DNA of 5,994 nucleotides, taken from the NCBI GenBank assembly GCA_005884745.1, contig VAZU01000131.1:1-5994 (forward strand). The letters run 5' to 3'. The notes under the pieces are model-generated. The model was not told where the DNA came from and ran no database searches. It was given only the letters and a program-made list of their open reading frames with translations. This DNA is from Alphaproteobacteria bacterium. GTDB lineage: Bacteria; Pseudomonadota; Alphaproteobacteria; Rhizobiales; Xanthobacteraceae. Shown here piece after piece: positions 5,511 through 5,994 of the stretch (position 1 is its first letter; the number at the start of each line of letters is the position of its first letter). The translations under genes were made by a program, and so were the position numbers.

Positions 5511-5969
5511 CTAGATTTGCGCCGCCCGGAGTGCGGATTCGGCTCTCCTGCTCGGCTCCCGTTCGGCATCGACGTGCGCGAAGTCGCCGCGCAGCGCCTT
5601 CAGGGCCTGACGTTCCCGCTCGATTTCACGGACCGTGCGAAAGCCCAGCCGGCGCAGCACGGGAACCGGCGGGCACCAGCCCTGGAGCGCGTGCTGCAAC
5701 AGGAATGCGGTCGCCAGTGCGCTGAGCAACAGCCAGCTTCTGCTGCCCCGGGCGCCGAGCACGATGCCGGCGAAAGCCAAGGTCGAAGCATTGACTTCGA
5801 TCGCGCGCTCGATACCCCATTCGGCGTCGAGCTCGCACAGGCGCCGGGCGATGTGCTGCGGATTGGCCGCATGCCATCGCACGGTGCGTTCGATTTCGGC
5901 CTGGACGCGACGGCTGACCTCCTCCTCGGTGTTGCGGGGGAGGCGCTCCGCGCTGGTGGCGATCGTCAT
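5511..5969 (-). CDS. DUF2892 domain-containing inner membrane protein
   Basis: The 152-residue product has a hydrophilic N-terminal region (1-55, rich in Arg and Glu). Two hydrophobic segments follow (about 60-73, STLAFAGIVLGA, and 79-97, WLLLSALATAFLLQHALQG), then the hallmark GWCPPVPVLRRLGFRT (97-112). A charged C-terminal tail carries EIERERQALKALRGDF. The paired helices and WCPP-like loop match the DUF2892 family, also found as the membrane part of rhodanese proteins such as YgaP; this protein has no rhodanese domain. C99 in the conserved loop could be redox- or sulfur-related, but the function is unknown. The ATG at 5967-5969 has GGAG at a spacing of 6 bases; the GTG at 5981 would leave no room for it. 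The promoter lies beyond the right edge. It converges on the zinc-ribbon gene with 31 bases between stops. Confidence 0.8.
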   Translation of the reverse strand: MTIATSAERLPRNTEEEVSRRVQAEIERTVRWHAANPQHIARRLCELDAEWGIERAIEVNASTLAFAGIVLGARGSRSWLLLSALATAFLLQHALQGWCPPVPVLRRLGFRTVREIERERQALKALRGDFAHVDAEREPSRRAESALRAAQI

Positions 5970-5975
5970 GACATG

Positions 5976-5979
5976 CTCC
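5976..5979 (-). promoter_or_regulatory. Ribosome binding site of the DUF2892 gene
   Basis: GGAG on the minus strand lies 6 bases before the ATG at 5969. It overlaps the alternative GTG codon at 5981, which argues against that longer start. Confidence 0.55.
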
Positions 5980-5994
5980 ACTTCGGCGCGGGAC

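Noticed and set aside
4808..5569. A 253-codon minus-strand frame across the zinc-ribbon gene and the intergenic region
   Set aside because: It overlaps three well-supported genes in the wrong frame or strand and shows no domain.

Overview
The window is about 63-65% GC and reads as a chromosomal housekeeping segment from an alphaproteobacterium, most likely order Hyphomicrobiales (Rhizobiales), in the Bradyrhizobium/Xanthobacteraceae neighbourhood. This rests on three things: a PopZ (DUF2497) gene, which is essentially restricted to Alphaproteobacteria; a ValS N-terminus of rhizobial type; and the gene order methyltransferase - tolC - popZ - valS, which I recall from Rhizobiales genomes. The taxonomic call is from memory of these families, not from a search.

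Layout. The left two thirds is a run of four minus-strand genes, read right to left: a PCMT-family methyltransferase (4198-4866), the TolC-family outer-membrane efflux protein (2570-3991), the polar organising protein PopZ (1774-2397), and the first 550 codons of valyl-tRNA synthetase (1-1650, leaving the window at position 1 before its KMSKS motif). They are separated by gaps of 123 to 206 bases. These gaps carry a good intrinsic terminator after the methyltransferase gene, inverted repeats and hairpins before tolC and popZ, and candidate promoters before popZ and valS. The four genes are therefore probably several transcription units rather than one tight operon. On the right, a small plus-strand gene for a putative zinc-ribbon protein (5126-5479) has a good promoter and Shine-Dalgarno sequence and is divergent from the methyltransferase gene. 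It converges, with 31 bases between, on a minus-strand gene for a DUF2892 membrane protein (5511-5969).

The genes do not form one pathway. ValS charges tRNA-Val, PopZ organises the cell pole and chromosome origin, TolC is the outer-membrane channel for drug efflux and type I secretion, and the others are a divergent methyltransferase and two uncharacterised proteins. I found no rRNA, tRNA, CRISPR array, insertion sequence, phage gene or defence system. I do not see a new multi-gene system. The points worth a second look are a patch of about 50% GC inside the valS editing domain, the loss of the usual active-site serine in the PCMT-family protein, the structured leaders of tolC and popZ, and the small zinc-ribbon protein. 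Long plus-strand reading frames lying opposite valS, popZ and tolC are GC-rich antisense shadows and are not annotated.
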